64,000 nucleotides of DNA from contig JBBRVP010000001.1 of NCBI GenBank assembly GCA_038246785.1, positions 103,657 to 167,656 of the forward strand, written 5' to 3'. The position numbers and the translations under genes were made by a program. The stretch comes from JBBRVP01 sp038246785. GTDB lineage: Bacteria > Actinomycetota > Actinomycetes > Jiangellales > Jiangellaceae. A model generated the notes under the pieces. The model made no database searches and was not told the origin of the DNA. It saw only the letters and a list, made by a program, of their open reading frames with translations. Within the stretch, counting starts at the first letter, position 1, and each line of letters begins with the position of its first letter. Shown here piece by piece: positions 1 through 7,645 of this stretch.

Positions 1-2
1 GC

Positions 3-278
3 ATCACCACGAGAGTCCCGTGTGCAGAGTGGTTTCCGGTCCGCGACGAGGCCCTCCGGGCGCATGCGACGCAGGTCGACCCGGACGGCCCGTGGTTCCA
101 CGTCCCGCTCGAGGTGCACCAGGAGGTGTGGCCCACCGAGGACTACGAGCTCGTCACCTCCTTCGTGCCGGCGCCGACGCCGGAGGGCGACCTGTTCGCC
201 GGTGTTCCAGACGCAGCGACCCAGCCGGGGGCCCGGGCGGCGACAACTGCGGCGGCACGAGGGACGATGAGCCCATGA
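3..278 (+). CDS. mshB: MshB, mycothiol-pathway deacetylase, C-terminal fragment
   Basis: This is the 3' end of a gene entering from the left edge, read from base 3 to TGA at 276-278. MshB is the zinc-dependent deacetylase of GlcNAc-Ins, the second step of mycothiol synthesis in the cytosol. The tail LRAHATQVDPDGPWFHVPLE followed by an acidic, Pro-rich end matches what I recall of the MshB C-terminus, including the HATQVDPDG stretch. The zinc-binding N-terminal motif (HPDDE type) lies outside the window, so activity cannot be judged. The stop overlaps the next start as ATGA. The assignment rests on about 90 residues. Confidence 0.78.
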   Translation: MTTRVPCAEWFPVRDEALRAHATQVDPDGPWFHVPLEVHQEVWPTEDYELVTSFVPAPTPEGDLFAGVPDAATQPGARAATTAAARGTMSP

Positions 279-523
279 CCACTGCCGTGCTCGCCGGTCT
301 CGGCGCCCAGACCACCGACCAGAACCTGCTGGAGAAGTACCAGCCGGGACCGATCGCCCTGGGCGTCGTGGTGCTGCTCGGGGTCGCGGTGTTCTTCCTG
401 TGGCGCAGCATGCGCCACCAGCTCAAGCGCATCGACTTCGACGAACAGGCCCCTGACGACCAGTCGCGGATGCGTGGCTCTGGTGGCGGCCTGCACGGTG
501 ACGGCGACAGTCCGGCGGCCTGA
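275..523 (+). CDS. Small single-span membrane protein downstream of mshB
   Basis: This is an 82-residue protein that starts with ATG inside the mshB stop (ATGA overlap), so it is probably translationally coupled. A single hydrophobic span (about residues 26-44, PIALGVVVLLGVAVFFLW) is followed by a basic RSMRHQLKR stretch and an acidic, Gly-rich hydrophilic tail. That predicts an outside N-terminus and a cytosolic tail by the positive-inside rule. Small one-span proteins follow mshB in other actinomycetes. I know of no established function. Confidence 0.75.
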   Translation: MTTAVLAGLGAQTTDQNLLEKYQPGPIALGVVVLLGVAVFFLWRSMRHQLKRIDFDEQAPDDQSRMRGSGGGLHGDGDSPAA

Positions 524-539
524 CCTGATGGTCCGCTCG

Positions 540-1310
540 TCAGCCGGCGACGCGGATCCTGATCCGCCGAAAGCCCTTGCCCTTGCTCTCGACCTTGACG
601 ATCTCGATGCGCCCGATCTGGCGGGTGCTCGCGACGTGCGTGCCGCCGTCGGCCTGTGTGTCCAGCCCGGCGATGTCGACGATGCGGACGACCTCGAGCT
701 CGGGCGGCAGCAGGTTGGTGGCCGTGCGGATGAGGTCGGGGTAGCTCGCGAACGCGGCATCTCGGGGCAGTGTTGTCGTGGTGATCGCTCGGTCGGCCAG
801 CACCTCCGCGGCGCACGCCTCGGCCACCCGGTCGCGGAAGCCCTCCGGCAGCACCGGCAGGTCGACGTCCATGCGCGCCTCGAGCGGCTGCATGCCGCCG
901 CCGGTGACGAGGGTGCCGAAGTCACGGAACACCACTCCCGACAGCAGGTGCACGGCGGAATGTGTACGCATGAGCGCCGTACGCCGCTCGTCCTCGACCG
1001 CGCCACGTACCGACGTCCCCACCGGCGGGAGCGGGTCGTCCTCGTGCGGCACCAGCCACAGGTCGTCGCCCTTGCGCACGCCGACGACGCGGGTGCGTAC
1101 GCCGCCCCAGAGCAGCTCGCCGGCGTCGGGCGGCTGCCCGCCGCCGCCGGGGTGGAACGCCGAGCGGTCGAGCACGAGCCCCTGCTCACGGTCACTGGCC
1201 AGCACCGTGGCCTCCCAGGTCCGCAGCGTCTGGTCGGCGAGCTCGAGGCGGGTCGTGCGCCCGTGCCGGTCGGACGCGGTCGAGGCGCGCTCGCTGGCGT
1301 CGGGATGCAT
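540..1310 (-). CDS. AlaX-type alanyl-tRNA editing protein
   Basis: This 256-residue protein resembles the free-standing AlaX editing domains that hydrolyse Ser-tRNA(Ala) or Gly-tRNA(Ala) in the cytosol. The N-terminal part has DRSAFHPGGGGQPPD, typical of the AlaRS editing fold. The first zinc half-site is RTHSAVHLLSG (HxxxH). The second region reads DTQADGGTHVASTRQIG, where the position that is Cys in many AlaRS and AlaX proteins (CGGTHV) is Asp. I believe DGGTHV variants occur in this family, but zinc coordination should be checked. The ATG at 1310 is the only good start, and its 5' third is duplicated at 3512-3752. Confidence 0.85.
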   Translation of the reverse strand: MHPDASERASTASDRHGRTTRLELADQTLRTWEATVLASDREQGLVLDRSAFHPGGGGQPPDAGELLWGGVRTRVVGVRKGDDLWLVPHEDDPLPPVGTSVRGAVEDERRTALMRTHSAVHLLSGVVFRDFGTLVTGGGMQPLEARMDVDLPVLPEGFRDRVAEACAAEVLADRAITTTTLPRDAAFASYPDLIRTATNLLPPELEVVRIVDIAGLDTQADGGTHVASTRQIGRIEIVKVESKGKGFRRIRIRVAG

Positions 1311-1345
1311 GGCCGCGAGCGTAGGCCGTGCCCCGGGCGGCCGGC
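1111..1345. repeat. Left copy of duplicated alaX 5' block
   Basis: This stretch covers the first roughly 60 codons of alaX plus a few bases upstream. It is nearly repeated at 3512-3752 in the same orientation, with long identical runs (for example 1207-1258 against 3600-3651). The two copies flank the GH15 gene, and each is followed by methyltransferase sequence. This marks an old direct segmental duplication. Confidence 0.85.
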
Positions 1346-1402
1346 ACCGGACGCTACCCCGGGAAGCAGGCCGCCACCCCGCCCCGCGCGCCTCTGCGGC
1401 GC

Positions 1403-1590
1403 CGAAGGGCTGCGCCTCGACACGGGCCTATCCGTGCTGGACATCGGCTGCGGGACCGGGCTGAAGTGCCCGCTGCTGCAGTCCCGCATGTGCCCGGCCG
1501 GGCTGCTCGTCGTCGTCGGCTCGACATGGAGCGTTCGCACGTCACGTTCCTGGGCGGGCGCGTTGTGGTGGACGCGGGCACGCTTCCCTG
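1403..1590 (+). pseudogene. Methyltransferase relic with internal deletion
   Basis: This is a decayed copy of the methyltransferase at 4175-4837. The first part reads LSVLDIGCGTGLKCPLLQS, matching SVLDLGCGTGLNFPLLQS in the intact gene. A different frame then continues with ERSHVTFLGGRVVVDAGTL, matching QRSHATFLGGHVVVDAGTL near the intact C-terminus. About 120 central codons are missing and the two halves are out of frame, so no functional product is expected. The junction near 1508-1521 lies in a GTCGTCG-rich stretch also present at the corresponding points of the intact gene, which suggests deletion between short direct repeats. Confidence 0.85.
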
Positions 1591-1678
1591 CGCGGCCGAC
1601 TCGCCTGCTCAGCAGCGACCCGGCAGCGACCACCAGTGACCCTCCACCTCGGTCCCGTCCCTGCCATGGAGGCCGCAC

Positions 1679-3475
1679 ATGCCGCTAGCCATCGACGACT
1701 ACGCGCTCATCGGTGACACGCACACCGCGGCCCTCGTCGGGCGCGACGGCTCCATCGACTGGTTGTGCCTGCCGCGGTTCGACTCCGGTGCCGTGTTCGC
1801 GGCGCTGCTCGGCGACTCCTCGCACGGCGCCTGGTCGCTGGCCCCCTCCGCGCGGGCAACGGTCGAGCGCCGCTACCGCGAGGACACCCTCGTCCTGGAG
1901 ACGACGTTCAGCACCGAGAGCGGCACGGTGCGCGTCATCGACTTCATGCCGCACCGCCACGAGCACCCGACGCTGATCCGCCTCGTCGACGGTGTGGACG
2001 GCGAGGTGGACATGCGGCTGCGGCTGCGGCTGCGCTTCGACTACGGCTGGGTCGTGCCGTGGGTCAACCGCACGCGCCACGGGCTGCGCACGGTCGCCGG
2101 CCCGGACGCCCTGACGATCCAGTCGGATGTGCCGCTGGTCGGGCACGACATGGCCACCGAGGCCGACTTCACGGTGCGGGCCGGGCAGCGGGTGCGGTTC
2201 GTGCTGGCCTGGCATCGTTCGACCGACCCGCCGCCCCCCGAGTGCGACGCAGACCAGGTGCTGGCCATGTGTGAGGCGACATGGCGGGAGTGGGTCGGTC
2301 GCTGCACGCACGAGGGCCCGTGGCGGGCGGAGGTCGTACGGTCGCTCATCACCCTCAAGGCGCTGACCTACGACCCGTCCGGGGCGATCCTCGCTGCGCC
2401 CACCACTTCGCTGCCCGAGCAGCTGGGCGGTACCCGCAACTGGGACTACCGGTACTCGTGGCTGCGCGATGCCACGTTCTCCTTGATGGCGCTGACGTCC
2501 AGCGGCTACCTCGACGAGGCGCGTGACTGGCGCGGCTGGCTGTTGAGGGCCGCGGCCGGCGACCCCGCCCAGCTGCAGATCATGTACGGCCTCGACGGGG
2601 AACGCCGCCTCACCGAGCAAGAGCTGGAATGGCTGCCGGGCTTCGCCGGCTCGCGGCCGGTTCGCACCGGCAACGACGCCGCCAGACAGTTCCAGCTCGA
2701 CGTGTACGGGGAGGTGATGGATGCCCTGCACCAGGCGCGCTGCGCCGGGTTGGCGGTCGACGACGACGCCTGGGACCTCCAGCGCGCTCTCATGCGCTAC
2801 CTCGAGGACAACTGGCAGCGGCCCGACGAGGGGCTCTGGGAGGTACGCAGCGGCCGCCAGCACTTCACCCACTCCAAGGTCATGGCCTGGGTCGCGTTCG
2901 ACCGGGCCGCGACCGCCGTGACCCACCATGGCCTGCCGGGTGATGCCGGCCGGTGGCGAGCCTGCGCCGATGCCGTGCACGCGCAGGTCTGCGCCGCGGC
3001 GTTCGACCGCGACCGAGGCGCCTTCACCCAGGCGTACGGCTCGACCGCGCTGGACGCCAGCGCGTTGCTGATCCCCCTGGTCGGGTTCCTGCCGCCCGAG
3101 GACCCGCGAGTCCGCGGGACGGTCGCCGCGATCCGTCGCGACCTGTGCAGCGACGAGCTCGTCCTGCGCTACCGCACCGACCGGGACGGCTCCGACGGTC
3201 TGTCCGGCGACGAGGGTGCGTTCCTGCTCTGCTCGTTCTGGCTGGTGGACAACCTGGCGATGCGCGGGGACACCGACGAGGCGAGCGAGATGTTCGAACG
3301 CCTCCTTGGGCTGCGCAACGACGTCGGGCTCCTCGCCGAGGAGTACGACCCGGTCCGACACACGCTGCTGGGCAACTTCCCGCAGGCGTTCTCGCACGTC
3401 GGGCTGATCAACTCGGCGTTGGCACTGGCCGGTGCCGTCGACCTGCGGCAACGGGCTCGGGCCGGTCGGCGCTGA
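1679..3475 (+). CDS. Glycoside hydrolase family 15 (glucoamylase/trehalase-like)
   Basis: This 598-residue protein has the GH15 layout: an N-terminal beta-sandwich (ALVGRDGSIDWLCLPRFDS near the start) and an (alpha/alpha)6 barrel. GGTRNWDYRYSWLRDATF (about residues 249-266) is the family signature. LLAEEYDPVRHTLLGNFPQA (about 551-570) carries the catalytic Glu region. Family members release glucose from maltooligosaccharides or hydrolyse trehalose, and the sequence does not decide which. There is no signal peptide, so it is probably cytosolic. The ATG has GGAGG about 7 bases upstream. It sits between the two copies of the alaX/methyltransferase block. Confidence 0.92.
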   Translation: MPLAIDDYALIGDTHTAALVGRDGSIDWLCLPRFDSGAVFAALLGDSSHGAWSLAPSARATVERRYREDTLVLETTFSTESGTVRVIDFMPHRHEHPTLIRLVDGVDGEVDMRLRLRLRFDYGWVVPWVNRTRHGLRTVAGPDALTIQSDVPLVGHDMATEADFTVRAGQRVRFVLAWHRSTDPPPPECDADQVLAMCEATWREWVGRCTHEGPWRAEVVRSLITLKALTYDPSGAILAAPTTSLPEQLGGTRNWDYRYSWLRDATFSLMALTSSGYLDEARDWRGWLLRAAAGDPAQLQIMYGLDGERRLTEQELEWLPGFAGSRPVRTGNDAARQFQLDVYGEVMDALHQARCAGLAVDDDAWDLQRALMRYLEDNWQRPDEGLWEVRSGRQHFTHSKVMAWVAFDRAATAVTHHGLPGDAGRWRACADAVHAQVCAAAFDRDRGAFTQAYGSTALDASALLIPLVGFLPPEDPRVRGTVAAIRRDLCSDELVLRYRTDRDGSDGLSGDEGAFLLCSFWLVDNLAMRGDTDEASEMFERLLGLRNDVGLLAEEYDPVRHTLLGNFPQAFSHVGLINSALALAGAVDLRQRARAGRR

Positions 3476-3511
3476 GCGGTCGCCGGTGGGTGAGCCCTGC
3501 CTGGAGTCGGG

Positions 3512-3752
3512 CGAGCTCGCCAGCGGGCGGCTGCCCGCCCCCGTCGGGCTAGCACGCCGAGCGGTCGAGCGCGATCCCCTGCCGACGATCACTCGCCAGC
3601 ACGGTGGCCTCCCAGGTCCGCAGCGTCTGGTCGGCGAGCTCGAGGCGGGTCGTGCGACCGTGGCGGTCGGACGCGGTCGAGGCGCGCTCGCTGGCGTCGG
3701 GATGCACGGCCGCGAGCGTAGGCGGCATCGCAGGGCAGGCCGGCACCGCACG
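3512..3752. repeat. Right copy of duplicated alaX 5' block
   Basis: This is the direct repeat of 1111-1345. It contains only the beginning of alaX and degenerates into unrelated sequence on the left. The methyltransferase part of the same block follows at 4175-4837, separated here by the DUF427 gene, which has no counterpart in the left block. Confidence 0.85.
3549..3707 (-). pseudogene. Truncated alaX 5' fragment
   Basis: Reading leftward from GTG at 3707 gives HPDASERASTASDRHGRTTR, then LELADQTLRTWEATVLASDR, almost identical to the AlaX N-terminus. It ends at TAG (3549-3551) after 52 residues. The usual ATG is GTG, and the catalytic HxxxH and GGTHV regions are absent. It is a relic of the duplication, not a functional gene. 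Confidence 0.85.
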
Positions 3753-3842
3753 ATCGGTCGCGAACCAGCGGGCCAACGTTCCGTGCGGGAAGCATGAGGC
3801 CATCGTCGGGGTTCCCGCTGCGTGAGCCGAGACCGACAGCCG

Positions 3843-4178
3843 ATGCGGGCCGTGTGGAACGACGCCGTGGTCGCCGAGTCCGACGACACCGTCGTCGTCG
3901 AAGGCAACCATTACTTCCCGCGCGAGTCGTTGCGGGAGGAGTTCTTCCTCGGGTCCGCTCACCACAGCGCGTGCCCGTGGAAGGGCGAGGCCAGTTACCT
4001 CACCCTCGAGGTCGGTGGGAAGCAGAACCGCGACGCCGCGTGGTTCTACCCGGCGCCGTATCCCGCGGCGCGACAGATCACCGACCGGGTCGCCTTCTGG
4101 AAAGGGGTGCAGGTGGTCACGCCGTCGAGCGCCGAGGAGGCGAGCAGCAAGGGTGCTCGGACCCGGCAGCCGCGTTGA
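3843..4178 (+). CDS. DUF427 domain protein
   Basis: This 111-residue protein matches the DUF427 family: MRAVWNDAVVAESDDTVVVE at the start, NHYFPRESLREEFF, then CPWKGEASYLTLEV. The family is a small cytosolic beta-rich fold without an established reaction. ATG at 3843 fits the family N-terminus. A GTG at 3822 would add seven residues (MSRDRQP). No strong ribosome site is visible. Its stop overlaps the start of the methyltransferase as TTGA, so the two are probably co-translated. Confidence 0.85.
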   Translation: MRAVWNDAVVAESDDTVVVEGNHYFPRESLREEFFLGSAHHSACPWKGEASYLTLEVGGKQNRDAAWFYPAPYPAARQITDRVAFWKGVQVVTPSSAEEASSKGARTRQPR

Positions 4179-4837
4179 GGCTGCCCCGGCCGGAGCGGTA
4201 CCGGTGGTCCGGGCCGGTGTACGACGTCATCTCCCTCGAGCGCCCGCTCTACCGCCCCGCACGCGTCCACGGCGTCGAGCTGCTAAGGCTGCACCCAGGT
4301 CAGTCCGTCCTGGACCTCGGCTGTGGCACCGGGCTGAACTTCCCGCTCCTGCAGTCGAGCATCGGCCCGGCCGGACTGATCGTCGGGGTCGACGCGAGCG
4401 CCGGCATGCTCGCCGCGGCCCGCCGCCGGGTGCGGCGCGCCGCGTGGGACAACGTGGTATTGCTGCGCTCCGACGCCGCGGACCTGGAGTCGCAAGCGGT
4501 CCGCGTGCTCGCCCGGGACGGCCTCGGAGTCGACGCGATCCTGGCGACGTACGCGCTGTCGGTCATCACGCGGTGGCGGCAGGCATGGGCCCGGGCCCGT
4601 GCCGCGGCGGCACCGGGTGCCCGCGTCGCGGTCGTCGACCTCGGCCTTCCCGCCGGCAATGCCGCGGTGCTCGCCCCACTGGCTCGCCTGGCCTGCGCGG
4701 TCGGCGGTTCCGACCCGCATCGCGGCCCTTGGGCTGCCGTCGTCGGCGAGACCGTGCAGCGGTCGCACGCCACGTTCCTGGGCGGGCACGTCGTCGTGGA
4801 CGCCGGCACACTGCTGGACCCCGCCGACCGCAGATGA
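4175..4837 (+). CDS. Class I SAM-dependent methyltransferase
   Basis: This is a 220-residue methyltransferase. The SAM-binding motif I is SVLDLGCGTGLNFPLL, motif II is IVGVDASAGML, and LLRSDAADL follows. The substrate is unknown. YRWSGPVYDVISLERPLYRP near the N-terminus resembles UbiE-like and phospholipid N-methyltransferase-like enzymes. TTG at 4175, overlapping the DUF427 stop as TTGA, keeps that region; GTG at 4217 is the alternative. A deleted copy lies at 1403-1590. Confidence 0.82.
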   Translation: MRLPRPERYRWSGPVYDVISLERPLYRPARVHGVELLRLHPGQSVLDLGCGTGLNFPLLQSSIGPAGLIVGVDASAGMLAAARRRVRRAAWDNVVLLRSDAADLESQAVRVLARDGLGVDAILATYALSVITRWRQAWARARAAAAPGARVAVVDLGLPAGNAAVLAPLARLACAVGGSDPHRGPWAAVVGETVQRSHATFLGGHVVVDAGTLLDPADRR

Positions 4838-4862
4838 TCAGCTGCGCTCGCGCCCGACCGGA

Positions 4863-5276
4863 TCAGGTGACGGTAGATCGTGGGATCGCGACGATCTGCA
4901 CCTCCGGATGGAGGCGCTCGAAGTCGTCAGGGTTGCGCGTCAGGAGCGGGATCCGCTCGGCCGCAGCCACCGACGAGAGCAGCAGGTCGAACCGACGTGG
5001 TCGAGGGCTGCGCCCGGTGGCTCGAACGGCGGCGCACAGGCCGCCGTACATCCGCGCCGCGCTCGCCGAGTACGGGATGGCCTCGAACGTGGCCAGGACG
5101 CGTTGGTAGCGGACCTCGCGTGCGGCGGCGAGGACCGGGTCCGCGGTGTGCAAGCCGTAGGCAAGCTCGGCCAGCGTCATCGTGCTGATGGCGGCGGCGA
5201 CAACGAGGTCGCCGAGGTTCGCTGGCGGGTCGATGACGGCGGAAGTGTCCAACAGCGCCCGCGGCAGCGGCGTCAT
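4863..5276 (-). CDS. vapC: VapC-like PIN-domain ribonuclease toxin
   Basis: This 137-residue PIN-domain protein carries the acidic catalytic residues of VapC toxins: Asp10 in LLDTSAVI, Glu37 in TLAELAYG, Asp97 in RRFDLLLSSVAA, and acidic residues in LLTRNPDDFERL. VapC enzymes are Mg-dependent endoribonucleases that cut specific tRNA or rRNA sites and are held inactive by VapB. The ATG at 5276 overlaps the antitoxin stop as ATGA, the usual arrangement. The target RNA cannot be read from sequence. Confidence 0.9.
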   Translation of the reverse strand: MTPLPRALLDTSAVIDPPANLGDLVVAAAISTMTLAELAYGLHTADPVLAAAREVRYQRVLATFEAIPYSASAARMYGGLCAAVRATGRSPRPRRFDLLLSSVAAAERIPLLTRNPDDFERLHPEVQIVAIPRSTVT

Positions 5277-5557
5277 CGAACCCACGGATCGCGCGAGGCG
5301 TCGTCGAGCCCGCCGTCGAGTGCACGCCGCTCGTCCGCGAACGCCGCGACATCCCAGGCCGGCGCGTCGCCCAGCGCCTGTGCGATGCGTTCCGCGGGAA
5401 CGTACGTGGTCGGCCCGGCGACAACCTCGCCACGGTGCGGAACCAGATCGGCCACGGGAACCCCGCGGCGCGTCACCGTGAAGGACTCGCCGGCCAGCAC
5501 CCGGCGCATGACCTCGCCGCTGTCGTTGCGGAGCTCGCGCTGGCTGATGGTCGGCAT
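5273..5557 (-). CDS. vapB: VapB/Phd-like antitoxin
   Basis: This is a 94-residue antitoxin. MPTISQRELRNDSGEVMRRV and LAGESFTVTRRGVPVADLVP match the DNA-binding N-terminal fold of the Phd/YefM family. The acidic C-terminal half (DVAAFADERRALDGG) would wrap the toxin. ATG at 5557 suits the family start. A GTG at 5572 would lie inside the perfect palindrome immediately upstream. There is no Shine-Dalgarno sequence between palindrome and ATG, so a very short leader is likely. The protein probably represses its own operon through that palindrome. Confidence 0.88.
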   Translation of the reverse strand: MPTISQRELRNDSGEVMRRVLAGESFTVTRRGVPVADLVPHRGEVVAGPTTYVPAERIAQALGDAPAWDVAAFADERRALDGGLDDASRDPWVR

Positions 5558-5565
5558 GCGCCAAC

Positions 5566-5583
5566 GTAGCACCTAGGTGCTAC
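5566..5583. promoter_or_regulatory. Perfect 18-bp palindrome, probable VapB operator
   Basis: GTAGCACCTAGGTGCTAC is a perfect 18-bp palindrome ending 8 bp upstream of the vapB ATG. It is AT-richer than its surroundings. Phd/VapB antitoxins bind such inverted repeats over their own promoters, so this is the best candidate autoregulatory operator. The assignment is inferred from position and symmetry. Confidence 0.65.
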
Positions 5584-5722
5584 GAACGCCCTCCTTTCAC
5601 CGCGGGGGGGAGCGCCGCCGCCGGGGGCACGACGACGAGGACCCGCCACCACGCCATCACCGCAGCGCAGCCCACCACCGGTGACCACCGATGACGCCGC
5701 AGACTGCCCGGATCGGCGGCGG

Positions 5723-6526
5723 TCAGCGTGATGCGGCGCGACGGAACAGGTGGCGCGACCACACGTAGCCGCCGGCGGCGATGAGGATGCACCACGCCAG
5801 GGCGAGGGTGGCGGTCGTGCCAGGGGCGTCTCCGGCGAGGAGTCGCCGCGTGGTCTCGATGATGGGCGTGAACGGCTGGTGCTCGGCGAACCACCGCAGC
5901 CCCGCCGGCATCGACGCGACCGGTACGAAGCCGGCGCTGAGGAACGGTAGGACGATGAGGAACATGGGCAGGTTGCTGGCGGTCTCGACGCTTCTGCTGA
6001 CCAGACCGAGCGCGACGGACAACCAGGTGAGGGCGAAGGCGGTCAGCGTGAGCAGGCCGAGGAGCCCGAGCCAGTCCATCGGGCCGGCCGAGGGTCGGAA
6101 GCCCAGCACGACGGCGGTCGCGAGAAGGGCGCCCATGGCGAGCAGGGACTGCAGGACAGCACCGAGGACATGACCGGTCAGGACGGACCCACGGGCGATC
6201 GCCATGGTGCGGAAGCGGGCGATGATCCCTTCGGTCGCGTCCATGGCGATCGAGATGGCGGTGCCCTGCGCGGTGGCCGCGGCCGCCATGAGCACGATGG
6301 CGGGGGTGACGTAGTCCAGGTACGCCGCCCGGCCGCTCGCACCCGGTGTGACACCACCGGGCAGGCCGGCGCCGAGCGTCCCGCCGAACACGTAGACGAA
6401 CAGCAGCAGGACCACGATCGGTGTCCCGACGAGCAGCGCGGTCATGCTCGGGTAGCGGCGCATGTGGAGCAGGTTGCGCCGGAGCATGGTGGCGGAGTCG
6501 GTCAGGGCGAGCGAGATGGTGGTCAT
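5723..6526 (-). CDS. ABC-2 type transporter permease (DrrB-like)
   Basis: This 267-residue protein has about six hydrophobic segments, beginning after LRRNLLHMRRYPSMTALLVG with PIVVLLLFVYVFGGTLG, as in the daunorubicin-resistance DrrB permeases. It would form the membrane channel of an exporter with the ATPase encoded upstream. Its ATG overlaps the ATPase stop (ATGA). The exported compound is unknown; the family moves drugs, lipids and peptides. It is the last gene of the cluster, and 5584-5722 holds no gene. Confidence 0.9.
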   Translation of the reverse strand: MTTISLALTDSATMLRRNLLHMRRYPSMTALLVGTPIVVLLLFVYVFGGTLGAGLPGGVTPGASGRAAYLDYVTPAIVLMAAAATAQGTAISIAMDATEGIIARFRTMAIARGSVLTGHVLGAVLQSLLAMGALLATAVVLGFRPSAGPMDWLGLLGLLTLTAFALTWLSVALGLVSRSVETASNLPMFLIVLPFLSAGFVPVASMPAGLRWFAEHQPFTPIIETTRRLLAGDAPGTTATLALAWCILIAAGGYVWSRHLFRRAASR

Positions 6527-7476
6527 CGGAGTTCCTCTCGTGCTGCGTACCCGGTGAGGGCGAGGAAGGCGTCGTCAAGGCTCGCCTTGGTCACGTCGAG
6601 GTGGCCGACTGTGACGCGGGACCGCTCGAGGCGGTCGAGCACGTCCTGCAGCGCGGCGAGGTCGCCGGACCCCGGAAGGCTCAGGGTGAGCTGGTCGTCG
6701 TCCCGGACGCCCTCGGGGATGGCCTGTGCTGCGTTGTCCAGGTCAGCGGGATCGGTGAGGTGGACGTGGATCGTGCCGCCGGGCACGTGGCGTTTGAGCT
6801 CGGCGGGGCTGCCCTGCGCGACGATCCGCCCGCCGTCGAGCACGGCGATCCTTTCGGCGAGGCAGTCGGCCTCATCGAGGTACTGCGTGGTGAGGAAGAT
6901 CGTGATGCCGGCGCGGACGAGGCCTCGTACGATCTCCCACACGTCGCGTCTCGCGCGCGGGTCGAGCCCGGTGGTCGGTTCGTCGAGGAAGATGACGGCC
7001 GGGTCGCCCATCAGCGTCATCGCGAGGTCGAGCTTGCGGCGCATGCCGCCGGAGTAGGTGGCGACCTGCTTGCGGGCGACGTCTGCGAGGTCGAACCGGG
7101 CCAGCAGCTCGCGTGCCCGCCGGCGGCCGGCGGCTCGGGGCAGGTGGTTCAGTTCGGCCATCAGGCGCAAGTTCTCCTCACCGGTCAGCAGGCCGTCGAC
7201 CGCGGAGTGCTGGCCGGTGACGCCGATGACGGCGCGGACCGCGGCGGCGGCGCGCTCGACATCGTGTCCGGCGACGGCCGCGGAGCCGCCGTCTGGAGGG
7301 ATGAGGGTCGACAGGATGTTGACGGTGGTGGTCTTGCCCGCACCGTTGGGGCCGAGGAGCGCGAACACGCTCGCCGACGGCACCGTCAGGTCGATGCCGT
7401 CCAGCACGGTGTGGTCGCCGAAGACCTTGCGCAGGCCGGAGACGCTGATTGCGGGCGGGCGAATGGTGGTGGGCAT
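6523..7476 (-). CDS. ABC transporter ATP-binding protein (DrrA-like)
   Basis: This is a 317-residue ATPase with Walker A LLGPNGAGKTTTVNIL, signature YSGGMRRKLDLAMTL, Walker B VIFLDEPTTGLDPRARRDVW and the switch-His position as Gln (FLTTQYLDEADCLAE). The Gln form is typical of DrrA-family ATPases. A C-terminal DrrA-type extension follows. The ATG at 7476 is preceded by a GGAAGG ribosome site at long spacing. It pairs with the permease just downstream and follows the EXLDI gene. Confidence 0.92.
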   Translation of the reverse strand: MPTTIRPPAISVSGLRKVFGDHTVLDGIDLTVPSASVFALLGPNGAGKTTTVNILSTLIPPDGGSAAVAGHDVERAAAAVRAVIGVTGQHSAVDGLLTGEENLRLMAELNHLPRAAGRRRARELLARFDLADVARKQVATYSGGMRRKLDLAMTLMGDPAVIFLDEPTTGLDPRARRDVWEIVRGLVRAGITIFLTTQYLDEADCLAERIAVLDGGRIVAQGSPAELKRHVPGGTIHVHLTDPADLDNAAQAIPEGVRDDDQLTLSLPGSGDLAALQDVLDRLERSRVTVGHLDVTKASLDDAFLALTGYAAREELR

Positions 7477-7645
7477 GGGTCGTCGTGTCCTTCCAGACCC
7501 GAGGTCGGGCAAGCGGGGATGTGCCGAGCGGCTTCGGGCAGTCATGAGCCGCAGCGGCGGGTACGGAGATGGTGGTGGGGATCCGTCGGCACAGCTGGCG
7601 CCGGCGGTGTTGTCGCCGGGGGTGGGGGCCGGTGGCCCGCGCGGA

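Noticed and set aside
1685..3907. Very long open frame on the minus strand opposite the GH15 gene
   Set aside because: It is the low-stop shadow expected opposite a high-GC coding frame, with Arg/Pro/Gly-rich residues and no motif. The plus-strand GH15 signatures are unambiguous.
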